A DNA stretch of 64,000 nt from Rhodobacterales bacterium HKCCE2091 (GTDB taxonomy: Bacteria > Pseudomonadota > Alphaproteobacteria > Rhodobacterales > Rhodobacteraceae): the NCBI GenBank assembly GCA_015689685.1, contig WVSL01000018.1, positions 22,129 through 86,128 of the forward strand. The letters run 5' to 3'. Under the pieces are notes generated by a model. The model saw nothing but the letters and a program-made list of their open reading frames with translations. It was not told the origin of the DNA and searched no databases. This document shows positions 9,348 to 17,797 of this stretch, piece after piece; the stretch's first letter is position 1; each line of letters begins with the position of its first letter. The position numbers and the translations under genes are program-made.

Positions 9348-10184
9348 TCAGGCCGACTTCTTCCGGGCCGAGCCGCGCCCGCGCTTGGCCCCGCCGTCCT
9401 TCTTCAGGCTTTCCTTCAGCGCCGACATCAGGTCGACCACGTTGTCGCCGCCCTTGCCGCCGCCATCCTCGGTGGTGGAGGCGCGGGGCGTCTTGCGGTT
9501 CTTGCGCTTGCGCTCGATCAGGTCGCGCAGGGCGGCAGCGTAGTTGTCCTCGAACGCCGAGGCGTCGAAGGGTTTCGTCTTGCGGTCGATCAGCTCGGTC
9601 GCGACGGACAAGAGATCCTCTTCCGCCGGGTCGTCCTCGATGGACGAGAACAACGGCTCGGCGCTGCGGATCTCGTCGGCGTAATGCAGGGTCTCCATCA
9701 GGAGCCCGTCGCCGCAGGGCCGCACCGCGCAGAGGTATTCCTTGCCGCGCATGGTCAACTGGCCGAGCCCGACCTTGTCGGTCTGGCGCAGGGCGTCGCG
9801 GATGACGCGGTAGGCATCCTCGGCGAGGTCGTCGGTGGGCACGACGTAGTAGGGCCGGTCGTAGTAGAGCGGCGAGATCTCGCAGGCGCCGACGAACTGA
9901 ACCAGTTCCAGGGTCTTCCTGGTCTCAAGCCGGATCGCGTCGATCTCGTCCGGTTCGAGCAGAAGGTACTCGTCGTCGTCGACCTCGTAGCCCTTCAGGA
10001 TGTCCTCCTGCTTCACCGGGCCGATGCCGGGGACGGTTTTTTCGTACCGCACCTTCTTGCCGGACGGTCCGTGGATCTGCCGGAATGAAACGCGCGCGCC
10101 GGAGTCCTTGGCCGAGTGCACCTCGACCGGGATGGCGACGAGCGACAGGCGAAGCTGTCCTTTCCAGATTGCGCGGGATGCCAT
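9348..10184 (-). CDS. ku: NHEJ end-binding protein Ku
   Basis: This 278-aa protein starts with MASRAIWKGQLRLSLV, the typical N-terminus of bacterial Ku, which fixes the start at 10184; the open frame runs further upstream but without family similarity. It contains the Ku core (VRYEKTVPGIGPVKQEDILKG region) and a Lys/Arg-rich C-terminal tail (KRGRGSARKKSA) of the kind used for DNA contact or threading. It would form a homodimer that encircles broken ends and recruits LigD, which is encoded immediately downstream. Confidence 0.95.
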   Translation of the reverse strand: MASRAIWKGQLRLSLVAIPVEVHSAKDSGARVSFRQIHGPSGKKVRYEKTVPGIGPVKQEDILKGYEVDDDEYLLLEPDEIDAIRLETRKTLELVQFVGACEISPLYYDRPYYVVPTDDLAEDAYRVIRDALRQTDKVGLGQLTMRGKEYLCAVRPCGDGLLMETLHYADEIRSAEPLFSSIEDDPAEEDLLSVATELIDRKTKPFDASAFEDNYAAALRDLIERKRKNRKTPRASTTEDGGGKGGDNVVDLMSALKESLKKDGGAKRGRGSARKKSA

Positions 10185-10446
10185 GAAACCTCCGGTTCTC
10201 GGGACGACAAACGCCGAACGCCCCGCCAAGGTTCCTGCCGGGTGGTGGTCGCCGGTGCCGCGCATCTTGTCCAGCATGAGGCGGATCGCTTCGCAATGTG
10301 CATCGGGCGTGTCGCGAAATGGGCGGGATCGCCAGAATCCCAACGGAAAGACAGGTATGGGGGCAGGGCGCGCCGTGTTAACTTCGATCCCGGCCCGACA
10401 CCGTTCACCCGGTCGCCCGGGACCGCCTGTATCGAGAGTAAATGGT

Positions 10447-10599
10447 ATGAAGTTCGTCACGGATCATCCGTCGGATATCTGTATCCACCTGTTCGCGGTC
10501 GGCATCCTGCTGGCCGCGCTTCAGTCCGTCGGGTGGACCGCCGCCGATGTCCGGGACGCGGTGGCCTGGGTGTCGCCGGTGGCGGAGGCGCTGGACTAG
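10447..10599 (+). CDS. Small hypothetical protein with one hydrophobic segment
   Basis: This is a 50-aa open frame starting MKFVTDHPSDICIHLFAVG, with one possible short hydrophobic helix around residues 12-28. The upstream sequence CGAGAG is a weak ribosome-binding site. It sits alone between ku (divergent) and the Tat-type protein. I do not recognise it. It could be a real small membrane peptide or a chance open frame in high-GC DNA. Confidence 0.35.
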   Translation: MKFVTDHPSDICIHLFAVGILLAALQSVGWTAADVRDAVAWVSPVAEALD

Positions 10600-10719
10600 G
10601 CGCGCGGGGCGCAGTCATCACAAGCGCGTGCGGCGGTGCGCGGCGGCGGTGAAACCGCGCCGGATCGCGCTATGATCGCTCACGACCGATCGCCGCAAAC
10701 CGCACGGGGGGACCTGCCC

Positions 10720-11208
10720 ATGACCAGCCACCTGACAGACCGTCGCACGATGATGCTGACCGGCGCCGCGGCGCTCGTTTCGGCGGGCGCGGGCCTTTCC
10801 GTTCCCGCGCGGGCGCAGGGCCTCGCACCGACAGAGACCATGCGCGGCGGTGCCAACAACTACCGTCCGGGCGCGCCCATCGTGGACCGGATCGGCGGCG
10901 GCGGGTTCGTGATGTCGGGCACCGTTCGCCGGTCCGGGGACGGCGCGCCGCTCGACGGCATCCGCATCCAGATCTGGGCGCACACGACCGAGGGCCACGA
11001 ACGCGACCCCTGGAGCCACGGCGCGACGCTGACCGATGCCGCCGGGGTCTTCCGGCTGGAAATGCCGCAGATCGTGCCTGCCTTCGGCCAGCCCCACGGC
11101 CATCTCGCCTATGACAGCGGCGCGTACCGTACGGTGTTCCTGCGCCCGGTGATGGCCAGTTCGCGCGACACCAGCCTGAGCGCGGATTTCGTGCTGCAGC
11201 CGGCCTGA
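10720..11208 (+). CDS. Exported intradiol-dioxygenase-like protein
   Basis: This 162-aa protein has an N-terminal export signal with a twin-arginine start (TDRRTMMLTGAA) followed by a hydrophobic stretch ending near ARAQ. The mature part resembles the beta-sandwich core of intradiol ring-cleavage dioxygenases: LDGIRIQIWAHT, then a TDAAGVFRLEMP segment and GHLAYDSG. The usual Tyr-Tyr-His-His iron ligands are not obviously complete, so catalysis is uncertain. The start at 10720 follows a GGGGGG purine run. The stop is 2 nt before the next gene, a membrane heme protein, suggesting a two-gene operon. Confidence 0.65.
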   Translation: MTSHLTDRRTMMLTGAAALVSAGAGLSVPARAQGLAPTETMRGGANNYRPGAPIVDRIGGGGFVMSGTVRRSGDGAPLDGIRIQIWAHTTEGHERDPWSHGATLTDAAGVFRLEMPQIVPAFGQPHGHLAYDSGAYRTVFLRPVMASSRDTSLSADFVLQPA

Positions 11209-11210
11209 GC

Positions 11211-11831
11211 TTGGCCGCCGCGCGGGCCTTCGCCGTCTGGGCGGCGGTCGCCGCGGTCGTCGCCGTGCCGATGGCGCTGGCGGCGCAGAGCGAGTTCCTT
11301 CAATACCGGAATGCCGTCTACGTTGCCTCGGGTTTCGCCGGGATCGCGGCGATGGCGCTTCTGCTGGTGCAACCGCTGCTGGCCGCTGGCGTGCTGCCGG
11401 GTGTGCCGGCGCGGCGCGGGCGGCGGCTTCACCGCTGGACCGGCGCGGCGCTTCTGCTGGCGGTCGCGCTCCACGTCGCGGGGCTCTGGCTCACCAGCCC
11501 GCCCGACATGGTCGATGCGCTGACCTTCACCGCGCCCACGGCCTTCTCCGTCTTCGGGGTGGTCGCGATGTGGGCGCTGGTCGCGGCGGCGGCGGTCGCC
11601 GGGCTGCGGCGGCGGATGGCCCTTCGCCCCCGGACCTGGCGGTTGGCCCACACCGCGCTCGCGGTGGTGGTCGTGGGCGGAAGCGTGATCCACGCGCTGC
11701 TGATCGAGGGAACGATGGAGCCGTGGTCGAAGGTTGCGCTCTGCCTGGCGGTCTCGGGCGCGATGGTCGTGACCGTGGTGAAGCTGCGGGCCTGGTCTGG
11801 CCTCGGGCGGCCTAGGCGCAACGCGTCCTAG
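11211..11831 (+). CDS. Ferric-reductase-like transmembrane protein
   Basis: This 206-aa membrane protein has about six hydrophobic helices. Histidines placed for heme binding occur in HRWTGAALLLAVALHVAGLW and in RLAHTALAVVVVGG with a later VIHALL, as in ferric-reductase-like or MsrQ/YedZ-type transmembrane domains. A TTG start at 11211, 2 nt after the previous stop, is the only sensible start before the first helix. It is probably coupled to the upstream exported dioxygenase-like protein and may feed electrons to the periplasm. Its partner is not proven. Confidence 0.7.
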   Translation: MAAARAFAVWAAVAAVVAVPMALAAQSEFLQYRNAVYVASGFAGIAAMALLLVQPLLAAGVLPGVPARRGRRLHRWTGAALLLAVALHVAGLWLTSPPDMVDALTFTAPTAFSVFGVVAMWALVAAAAVAGLRRRMALRPRTWRLAHTALAVVVVGGSVIHALLIEGTMEPWSKVALCLAVSGAMVVTVVKLRAWSGLGRPRRNAS

Positions 11832-12484
11832 GGTTGCCCGATCAACTGGCGCTCGACGAGGGCAGGGAGGTCGTCGAAACGGTCGAAGGCGGCGGCGTGC
11901 GGGATCCGGTCCGGTGGGGACTTGCGGTAGCCCTCGGTGAACAGGAGGAACGGCACGTCCGCGCGAACCGCGGTCTCCGCGTCCACTTCGCTGTCGCCGA
12001 CATAAAGCATCGGTCCCGTCCCGAGAGCATCGAAAACGGCGTCGAGCGGGGTGGGGTCGGGCTTTCGCACCGGCAGGCTGTCGCCGCCGAGGACCGCCGC
12101 GAAGAACCGGTCGAGCCCGAGATGGGTCAGTACCGCGCGGCAGGGGGCGATCGGCTTGTTGGTGCAGACCCCGAGGATGTGGCCGCGCCGGGCGAGGTGC
12201 TCCAGCGCCGCGACGACACCGGGATAGGGCCGGGTCAGGTCCACCGCGCTGTCGTAGCGGGACAGGAAGGCGTCGAGCAGGCGGGCGTGAACGGCTTCGG
12301 GCAGGTCGCGGGCGCGGGACATGCGGGTAACGAAGACGGCCGAGCCGTTTCCGACGAAGGCGCGGGTTTCGTCCAGCGAGATCGGCGCCGCGCCTTCCGC
12401 CGCCAGAACCGCGTTGGCGACCACGCGGATGTCCGGCGCGCTGTCGATCAGCGTGCCGTCGAGGTCGAAGACGATCCGCGCCAA
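11828..12484 (-). CDS. gph: Phosphoglycolate phosphatase (HAD family)
   Basis: This 218-aa HAD hydrolase has motif I VFDLDGTLID (D7, D9), motif II VCTNK, motif III lysine in VRKPDP and motif IV YVGDSEVDAETA. The cap domain after motif I is of the Gph type. It dephosphorylates 2-phosphoglycolate formed by RuBisCO or DNA repair. It lies 3 nt after rpe on the same strand, an association known from Calvin-cycle and pentose-phosphate loci. Its 3' end overlaps the convergent ferric-reductase-like gene by 4 nt. Confidence 0.88.
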   Translation of the reverse strand: MARIVFDLDGTLIDSAPDIRVVANAVLAAEGAAPISLDETRAFVGNGSAVFVTRMSRARDLPEAVHARLLDAFLSRYDSAVDLTRPYPGVVAALEHLARRGHILGVCTNKPIAPCRAVLTHLGLDRFFAAVLGGDSLPVRKPDPTPLDAVFDALGTGPMLYVGDSEVDAETAVRADVPFLLFTEGYRKSPPDRIPHAAAFDRFDDLPALVERQLIGQP

Positions 12485-12487
12485 GGC

Positions 12488-13171
12488 TCAGGCGGCGTCG
12501 GTGGCGGCGCGGATGGCGGCGATGTTGCTCCCGTAGACCTCGGGCACGTCGACCGAGCCGCCCCGGAACACCGCCGATCCGGCCACCAGCACGTCCGCGC
12601 CCGCGGCGACGACGCGCGGCGCGGTGTCGGGGTCGACGCCGCCATCGACCTCGATATGAACCTCGCGGTCGCCGATCATCTCGCGGAGCGCGCGGATCTT
12701 GCCGGTCATGTCGATGAACTTCTGCCCGCCGAAGCCGGGGTTCACGGTCATCACGCAGACCAGGTCGGCGAGGTCCAGGAGATGCGCGACCGCCTCGGCC
12801 GGGGTGCCGGGGTTGAGCGCGACGCCCGCCTTCATCCCCGCCCCGCGGATCGCCTGGAGCGTGCGGTGGATGTGCGGTCCGGCCTCGACATGGGCGGTCA
12901 GGATGTCGGCCCCGGCCTCGGCATAGGCGTCGATCGAGGGGTCGACCGGTGCGATCATCAGGTGGACGTCCATCACCGTCGTCACGTGGCGGCGGAACGC
13001 CTTCACCGCCGGTGGGCCGAAGGTGAGGTTGGGGACGAAGTGGTTGTCCATCACGTCGACATGGACCCAATCCGCGCCTTGGTCTTCGATCGCGCGGATC
13101 TCGCGGCCGAAATCGGCGAAGTCGGCGGACAGGATCGACGGCGCGATCTTCACCCGGCGGTCGAACGTCAT
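12488..13171 (-). CDS. rpe: Ribulose-phosphate 3-epimerase
   Basis: This 227-aa TIM-barrel enzyme interconverts ribulose 5-phosphate and xylulose 5-phosphate. It contains KIAPSILSADF at the N-terminus, WVHVDVMDNHFVPNLTFGP, MTVNPGFGGQKFI and EVDGGVDPDTA, all characteristic of Rpe with its metal-binding His and Asp residues. The ATG at 13171 directly precedes the conserved N-terminus. It is followed closely by gph, so the two are likely co-transcribed. Confidence 0.95.
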   Translation of the reverse strand: MTFDRRVKIAPSILSADFADFGREIRAIEDQGADWVHVDVMDNHFVPNLTFGPPAVKAFRRHVTTVMDVHLMIAPVDPSIDAYAEAGADILTAHVEAGPHIHRTLQAIRGAGMKAGVALNPGTPAEAVAHLLDLADLVCVMTVNPGFGGQKFIDMTGKIRALREMIGDREVHIEVDGGVDPDTAPRVVAAGADVLVAGSAVFRGGSVDVPEVYGSNIAAIRAATDAA

Positions 13172-13221
13172 GCCTCGTCTCCTCGGTCGGCGGCGGATAA
13201 CACGCGGCCCCCGATAGCGGG

Positions 13222-14151
13222 CTATCGGACCGCGGACAAGGCCGTGGCGAGACGCGGCAGGATCAGCGGCGTCAGGTACATCGGCACCTGGTAGCAGCCG
13301 ATCACCAGCAGGAGCGGGGCGACGGCGGGCTCGGGCAGGGCGCCGAGGAACAGGGCGACGTTGCGGTTGGCCACCACCACCGCGAGCGGAAGCGCCTCCT
13401 GCCGGCCGGGCCGGACCTCGAGGGTCGCGGCCTGGAGCGCGACGACGAGCAGGGTGACGGCGGCGAGCGTCAGCAAGAGCGCGGCGGGATCGCTGCGGAG
13501 CGCCCTGGCGGCGCCGGCCATGATGCCGACCACGACGACGCCGAGCAGGACGGCCGCGGTCGCGTCGATGGCGGTGCGCGCCGCCGCCGTGTCCTTCACC
13601 GCGCCGGTCGCGCGGGCGAGCGCGGCGAGCCCGCCCGCGGCGGCGACGATGGCCAGGAGGCGCAGGGCCGCGGCGGCGACATTCGCCGTGCCGCCGAAGA
13701 CCCCGGCCAGCGCGAAGACCGGCAGAACGGTCAGCGGCAGGAGCGCGGTGCCGATGACGGTGGAAACGAGCGCGGGCGCGGGGTCGCCGCCCGCCATCGC
13801 GGCGATGTGTGCGGCCCCGGTGATCGGCGCCGCCGCGAGGATCAGGACGACGCCCTGGGCGAGCGGCCGGTCGGCGAGCCCCGACGCCGCGAACACCGCG
13901 AAGGCGGCGAGCGGAAGCGCGACCTGGAGCATCGCCGCAATGGCCGCGCCGCGCCCGAACCCGCGAAGGCCGATGCGCCAGCCGCCCGGCCCGATCCGCA
14001 GCATGGCGAGGAACAGGAGCACGGCGACGAGCGTGCCAACGGCGGGGCGGACGGCCTCGGCCGCGGCGGGCGAGCCGACCCCGACGAGCAGCCCCGCGAC
14101 GAGGCACCAGCGCCCCCGCGCCGCCAGCGCGGCGGCAAGGCGCGGGATCAC
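13222..14151 (-). CDS. Bile acid:sodium symporter (BASS)-like transporter
   Basis: This 309-aa membrane protein has about ten hydrophobic helices, with short conserved stretches such as MAGGDPAPALVSTVIGT and VVANRNVALFLG that match the BASS/ACR3 fold (the latter in the region of the crossed helices). A small-organic-acid substrate is likely in this family, but it cannot be fixed. It begins by overlapping the end of the MarR-like gene (ATGA at 14148-14151), so it belongs to the TRAP operon and may export or import a related compound. Confidence 0.75.
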   Translation of the reverse strand: MIPRLAAALAARGRWCLVAGLLVGVGSPAAAEAVRPAVGTLVAVLLFLAMLRIGPGGWRIGLRGFGRGAAIAAMLQVALPLAAFAVFAASGLADRPLAQGVVLILAAAPITGAAHIAAMAGGDPAPALVSTVIGTALLPLTVLPVFALAGVFGGTANVAAAALRLLAIVAAAGGLAALARATGAVKDTAAARTAIDATAAVLLGVVVVGIMAGAARALRSDPAALLLTLAAVTLLVVALQAATLEVRPGRQEALPLAVVVANRNVALFLGALPEPAVAPLLLVIGCYQVPMYLTPLILPRLATALSAVR

Positions 14152-14681
14152 AGCGCCGCCGCGGCCCGCGCGGCCTGATCGTAGCTGCCGGACATCGCCC
14201 GGAGCAGGGAGGCCACGCGGCTGATGTCCTTCGGGTCGTGCCCGAGCTGGCGGGCCGCGCGCACCAGCAGCGCCTCGCGCACCTCGCGGTAGCGGGTGCA
14301 GAGCTTCGCGCCCTCGTCGGTGATCTCGACCGTCTTTTCCTTGCCCTTGCGCCCGGCCTTCAGAAGCCCCGCCTGGGTCAGCTTGCGGATCGCGTAATTG
14401 GCGAGGTGGGTATCCTCGATGTTCAGGATCAGGCAGACCTCGGCCAGCGTCTTGGGCCGGCCGCGGTGGTGGACGAGGTGCAGGATCAGCACCTCCAGCG
14501 GGGCCATCGCCGGACCGCCCGCCGCGGTCATGCAGCGCACCATCCAGCGCTGGTAGGCGTTGTTGATCATGGTGACGGCGAATTCGAGCTCCGACAGCGC
14601 GGGCAGCGCGCTTTCGGCCAGGTGCGCCGAGGAGACGACGGGCCCGATATCGGGCAGGGGCGGGCGCGGCGTGTCGGTCAT
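14148..14681 (-). CDS. MarR-like winged-helix regulator
   Basis: This 177-aa protein has a winged helix-turn-helix: PLEVLILHLVHHRGRPKTLA, then a recognition region NIEDTHLANYAIRKLTQAGL and a wing GRKGKEKTVEITDEG. It overlaps the end of the TRAP large permease gene (TGA/ATG) and is followed by the BASS-like gene, so it is encoded within the transport operon. It is the natural candidate for the repressor that binds the palindrome at 17695-17718 in front of the operon. That pairing is inference. Confidence 0.8.
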   Translation of the reverse strand: MTDTPRPPLPDIGPVVSSAHLAESALPALSELEFAVTMINNAYQRWMVRCMTAAGGPAMAPLEVLILHLVHHRGRPKTLAEVCLILNIEDTHLANYAIRKLTQAGLLKAGRKGKEKTVEITDEGAKLCTRYREVREALLVRAARQLGHDPKDISRVASLLRAMSGSYDQAARAAAAL

Positions 14682-15982
14682 CGGGCGTTCATCGTCGAGG
14701 GCAGCCAGAGCGCGATGTCCGGGAACACGGTCAGCACGGCGGCGGCGAAGACGAGCAGCAGGAAGAAGGGCAGGGCGTAGCGCGCGACCGCGAACATGCC
14801 GCGCCCGGTGATCGATTGCAGGACGAAGAGGTTGAAGCCCACGGGCGGGGTGATCTGGCTCATCTCGACCACGAGCACGAGGAAGACGCCGAACCAGATC
14901 GGGTCGATCCCGGCGGCCAGCACCATCGGCAGGATGATCGAGACGGTGAGGACGACGATGGAGATCCCGTCGAGGAAGAAGCCCATGACGACGAAGAACA
15001 CGAGCAGCGCGGCCAGCAGCGCGTAGGGCGACAGGTCCTGCGCGCCGATCCAGGCCGCGAGGCTGCGCGGGATGCCGGTATAGCCCATCGCGCCGGTCAG
15101 GAAGGCCGCGCCGACGAGGATGAAGGCGATCATGCAGGTGGTGATGGTGGCGCCCCTCAGGCTGTCCCACGCGCCCTTGCGGTCGATCCCGCCGGACAGG
15201 CCCGAGATCAGGAGCGCGCCGACGACGCCCACCACGGCGGCCTCGGTCGGGGAGGCGAGGCCCGCGTAGATCGACCCGATCACGGCCACGATCAGCAGGA
15301 CCGTCGGCAGGAGCAGCATGGCCGCGCGGAGCTTTTCGCCAAGGCTCGATTTCGGCTCGGGCGGGGGCATCCGGTCGCGGTTCAGAAGGCTCCAGACCAT
15401 CGTGTAGCCGCCGAAGAGCGCGGCGAGCAGCAGGCCCGGCAGGACACCGGCGAGGAACAGCCGCGCGATGGACTGCTCGGTCGCCGCGCCGTAGACGATC
15501 AGGATGATCGAGGGCGGGATCAGGAAGCCGAAGGTGCCGGACCCGGCCAGCGTGCCGATGGCCATGCGGTCGTCGTAGCCGCGCTGGCGCAGTTCCGGCA
15601 GCGAGATGCGCCCCACGGTGGCCGTCGTCGCGGCGGAGGAGCCGGAAACGGCCGCGAAGAGCGCGCAGCCGATGATGTTGACGTGCAGGAGACCGCCGGG
15701 AAGGCGGCGGGTGAACGGGGCGAGGCCGCGGAACATGTCCGACGACAGCCGGGATCGCGCGAGGATCTCGCCCATCCAGATGAACATCGGCAGCGCCGTC
15801 AGGTCCCAGATGTTGAGCGCCGCCCAGGCCTTGGTGGCGAACACCGCGCCGACCGGGGCGGGGGTGGCCAGCACCATCGCGACGATGCCGACGGCGATCA
15901 GCGAGAAGCCGACCCAGAGCCCGAGCGCGAGGCAGGTGAAGAGCGTGGCGACGAGGATAAGCGAGAGCGGCAGGAGGTCCAT
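14678..15982 (-). CDS. dctM: TRAP transporter large permease, DctM-like
   Basis: This 434-aa membrane protein has about twelve helices and the DctM-type conserved segments AVSGSSAATTATVGRI, PPSIILIVYGAAT, TPTEAAVVGV-like (SPTEAAVVGVVGAL) and TPPVGFNLFVLQ. It is the ion-coupled transport subunit. The small permease is 1 nt upstream and the binding protein further upstream. Its stop overlaps the start of the MarR-like regulator. Substrate is probably a carboxylate, perhaps an amide or lactam, given the divergent hydantoinase/oxoprolinase. Confidence 0.93.
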   Translation of the reverse strand: MDLLPLSLILVATLFTCLALGLWVGFSLIAVGIVAMVLATPAPVGAVFATKAWAALNIWDLTALPMFIWMGEILARSRLSSDMFRGLAPFTRRLPGGLLHVNIIGCALFAAVSGSSAATTATVGRISLPELRQRGYDDRMAIGTLAGSGTFGFLIPPSIILIVYGAATEQSIARLFLAGVLPGLLLAALFGGYTMVWSLLNRDRMPPPEPKSSLGEKLRAAMLLLPTVLLIVAVIGSIYAGLASPTEAAVVGVVGALLISGLSGGIDRKGAWDSLRGATITTCMIAFILVGAAFLTGAMGYTGIPRSLAAWIGAQDLSPYALLAALLVFFVVMGFFLDGISIVVLTVSIILPMVLAAGIDPIWFGVFLVLVVEMSQITPPVGFNLFVLQSITGRGMFAVARYALPFFLLLVFAAAVLTVFPDIALWLPSTMNAR

Positions 15983-15983
15983 C

Positions 15984-16544
15984 TCAGTGTCCCCCGTCCT
16001 CGATGGACCGTTCGGCCTCGGCCCGGATGAAGGCGGGGTCGGTGCCGCGGAGCGCGGCGGCGATCTCGTCGAGGATCGCGACGGCGAAGATCGCCAGGCC
16101 GAGCGTCATCGCGCCCTGCGGGATCCAGAGCGGGATCGCGATCATGCCGAAGGACTGGGAGTTGAACTGCCAGCTGTCGAGCGTCTGGAGCCAGGCATGC
16201 CAGGCCGCGAAGCAGGCGAGGCCGAAGGCGGCGAAGAGCACGAGGATCGTGACCCCGTGGGCCAGCGGCGCGGGCAGCGCCTTGCGCAGCATCGCGACGC
16301 GGACATGGCCCGCGGCGCGAAGCGTGGCGGGCAGGGCGAGGAAGGCGGCGGCGGCGAAGAGGAACCCGCCGATCTCGGCGAGCGAAGGGATCGAGAACCC
16401 GACGGCGGACCCGCCGGCCCATGTCACCACCCGGTCGAACACGCGCCCGCCGATTTGGAGAAAGACGAGCACGGCGATCAGCACGAGGGCGAGCGCGGAT
16501 ACGGCGAGGGCCGCGGAATAGATCCGGTCGAGCACGGCGCGCAT
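15984..16544 (-). CDS. dctQ: TRAP transporter small permease, DctQ-like
   Basis: This 186-aa protein has four hydrophobic helices and the DctQ-type middle region (EIGGFLFAAAAFLALPATLRAAGHVRV) with the conserved GHVRV turn. It stabilises the DctM subunit in the inner membrane. The start at 16544 is preceded by GGGGGAGACACC, a good ribosome-binding site. A strong hairpin lies just upstream, between it and dctP. Confidence 0.88.
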   Translation of the reverse strand: MRAVLDRIYSAALAVSALALVLIAVLVFLQIGGRVFDRVVTWAGGSAVGFSIPSLAEIGGFLFAAAAFLALPATLRAAGHVRVAMLRKALPAPLAHGVTILVLFAAFGLACFAAWHAWLQTLDSWQFNSQSFGMIAIPLWIPQGAMTLGLAIFAVAILDEIAAALRGTDPAFIRAEAERSIEDGGH

Positions 16545-16572
16545 GGTGTCTCCCCCTGGGCCTGGGACGGGA

Positions 16573-16598
16573 ACCGGGGGCGCGGTCGCGCCCCCGGT
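16573..16598 (-). terminator. Intercistronic hairpin between dctP and dctQM
   Basis: A perfect inverted repeat with 12-nt arms (ACCGGGGGCGCG and its complement) and a 2-nt centre lies in the 65-nt gap after dctP. No U-run follows. In TRAP operons such hairpins usually stop part of the transcripts or protect the upstream mRNA, giving more binding protein than permease. The structure is seen; the role is inferred. Confidence 0.65.
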
Positions 16599-16609
16599 CG
16601 CGGGCCGGA

Positions 16610-17587
16610 TCAGTCGGCCTCGTAGGCTTCGAGGATGGCGGCGCCGGCATCGCCCGCGCGGCCGAGCCATTCCTCGGCCATGACGGCCCCGGCCTCGGCC
16701 AGTGCCGCGGACAGGGCCTCGGACGGCTTGGTCACGGTCATGCCGTTCTCGGTCAGCGCCGCGATCTGGGTCTCGGTCTCGGCCTCGGACATTTCCCAGC
16801 CGCGGGCCTCGGCGGCAGCGGCGGCCTCCATAACGGCGGCCTGCTGGTCTTCGGTCAGGGCTTCGAACGCCTCGGTGTTCACGAACACCACGTTCTTCGG
16901 CAGCCAAGCCTGCACGTCGACGTAGACGGAGGTGTAGTCCCAGGCCTGCGACGACACGCCGGTCGAGGGCGAGGTCATCATCGCGGAGACGCGGCCGGTG
17001 GCGAAGGCGGTCGGGATGTCACCGGCTTCCACCTGCGTCGGGATCATGCCGAGCAGGGTGGCGAGCTGTTCCGTCGCGGTGTTGTAGGCGCGGAAGCTGA
17101 CGCCCTGGAGCGCGGCGGGGTCGGTGACCTCCTCGGTCAGGTAGAGCGACTGGCCCGGCCACGGCACGGCGTAGAGCAGGGTCAGCCCCTGTTCGGCCAG
17201 AAGCTCCTCGACCGCCGGGCGGGAGGCTTCCCAGAGCGCGCCGGCATCGGCGTAGCTGTCGGCAAGGAAGGGGATCGAGTCGACCTCGAAGACCGGGTTC
17301 TCGTTCGACAGGCGCGACAGCAGGATTTCCCCGATCGGGGCGAGGCCGCGGCGCACCGCGTCCTTGATCTCGGCGTGGCCGAACAGCGACCCGGCGGAAT
17401 GGACCGTGATGTCGAGCTCGCCGCCGGTGGCCTCGCGCACGTCGTCGGCGAACTGGATGATGTTCTGGGTGTGGAACACGGTGTCGCCGTAGGGCGTCGG
17501 CATGTCCCAGGCGGTCTGGGCGGCGGCCGGCAGCGCCGCGGCGCCGAGGATCGCCGCGAGACCGAGGCTGCGGATCGAAAGGGTCAT
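16610..17587 (-). CDS. dctP: TRAP transporter substrate-binding protein, DctP-like
   Basis: This 325-aa periplasmic protein has a signal peptide (MTLSIRSLGLAAILGAAAL..AAAQ) and DctP features: VTDPAALQGVSFRAYN (the LKGxKxR-like substrate region) and the ENPVFEVDSIPFLADSY segment. The ATG at 17587 was chosen because GGGAG lies 8 nt upstream; an upstream ATG in frame (17599) would add only MGVF and P. It is the first gene of the TRAP operon and is expressed away from the fused hydantoinase/oxoprolinase gene, from which it is separated by 210 bp with an operator-like palindrome. Confidence 0.92.
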   Translation of the reverse strand: MTLSIRSLGLAAILGAAALPAAAQTAWDMPTPYGDTVFHTQNIIQFADDVREATGGELDITVHSAGSLFGHAEIKDAVRRGLAPIGEILLSRLSNENPVFEVDSIPFLADSYADAGALWEASRPAVEELLAEQGLTLLYAVPWPGQSLYLTEEVTDPAALQGVSFRAYNTATEQLATLLGMIPTQVEAGDIPTAFATGRVSAMMTSPSTGVSSQAWDYTSVYVDVQAWLPKNVVFVNTEAFEALTEDQQAAVMEAAAAAEARGWEMSEAETETQIAALTENGMTVTKPSEALSAALAEAGAVMAEEWLGRAGDAGAAILEAYEAD

Positions 17588-17694
17588 CGGAAAAACTCCC
17601 ATGCTGGTGGCGTGCCATGCGCCGTCGTGGCGCCGGTCGGTCGTGTCGTCCGGGCTCTGACCGGCCCGGTGCAATTCGGAGCTTGATCAGTCGT

Positions 17695-17718
17695 TGGCAA
17701 TTTGTCAACAAAATGCCA
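17695..17718. promoter_or_regulatory. 24-bp palindromic operator in the divergent TRAP/oxoprolinase promoter region
   Basis: The 24-bp sequence begins TGGCAATTTGT and ends ACAAAATGCCA. It matches its own reverse complement at 20 of 24 positions, with TGGCA/TGCCA outer arms and a TTTGT/ACAAA inner part. It lies about 110 bp from dctP and 80 bp from the oxoprolinase gene, in an AT-rich island in otherwise GC-rich DNA. It looks like a dimer-binding operator for a GntR- or MarR-type regulator controlling both directions; the MarR-like gene at 14148-14681 is the nearest candidate. Confidence 0.65.
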
Positions 17719-17797
17719 TTGAAGCGCGGGGCGCGGCGGGCCGCGATCCCGCCACATGCCCGCAAATCGGGCAAAGACCAGCCTCGGGGAGACCAGG

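Noticed and set aside
7232..9805. 857-codon plus-strand frame over ligD/ku
   Set aside because: Antisense shadow of LigD and Ku, rich in Arg and Gly, with no domain.
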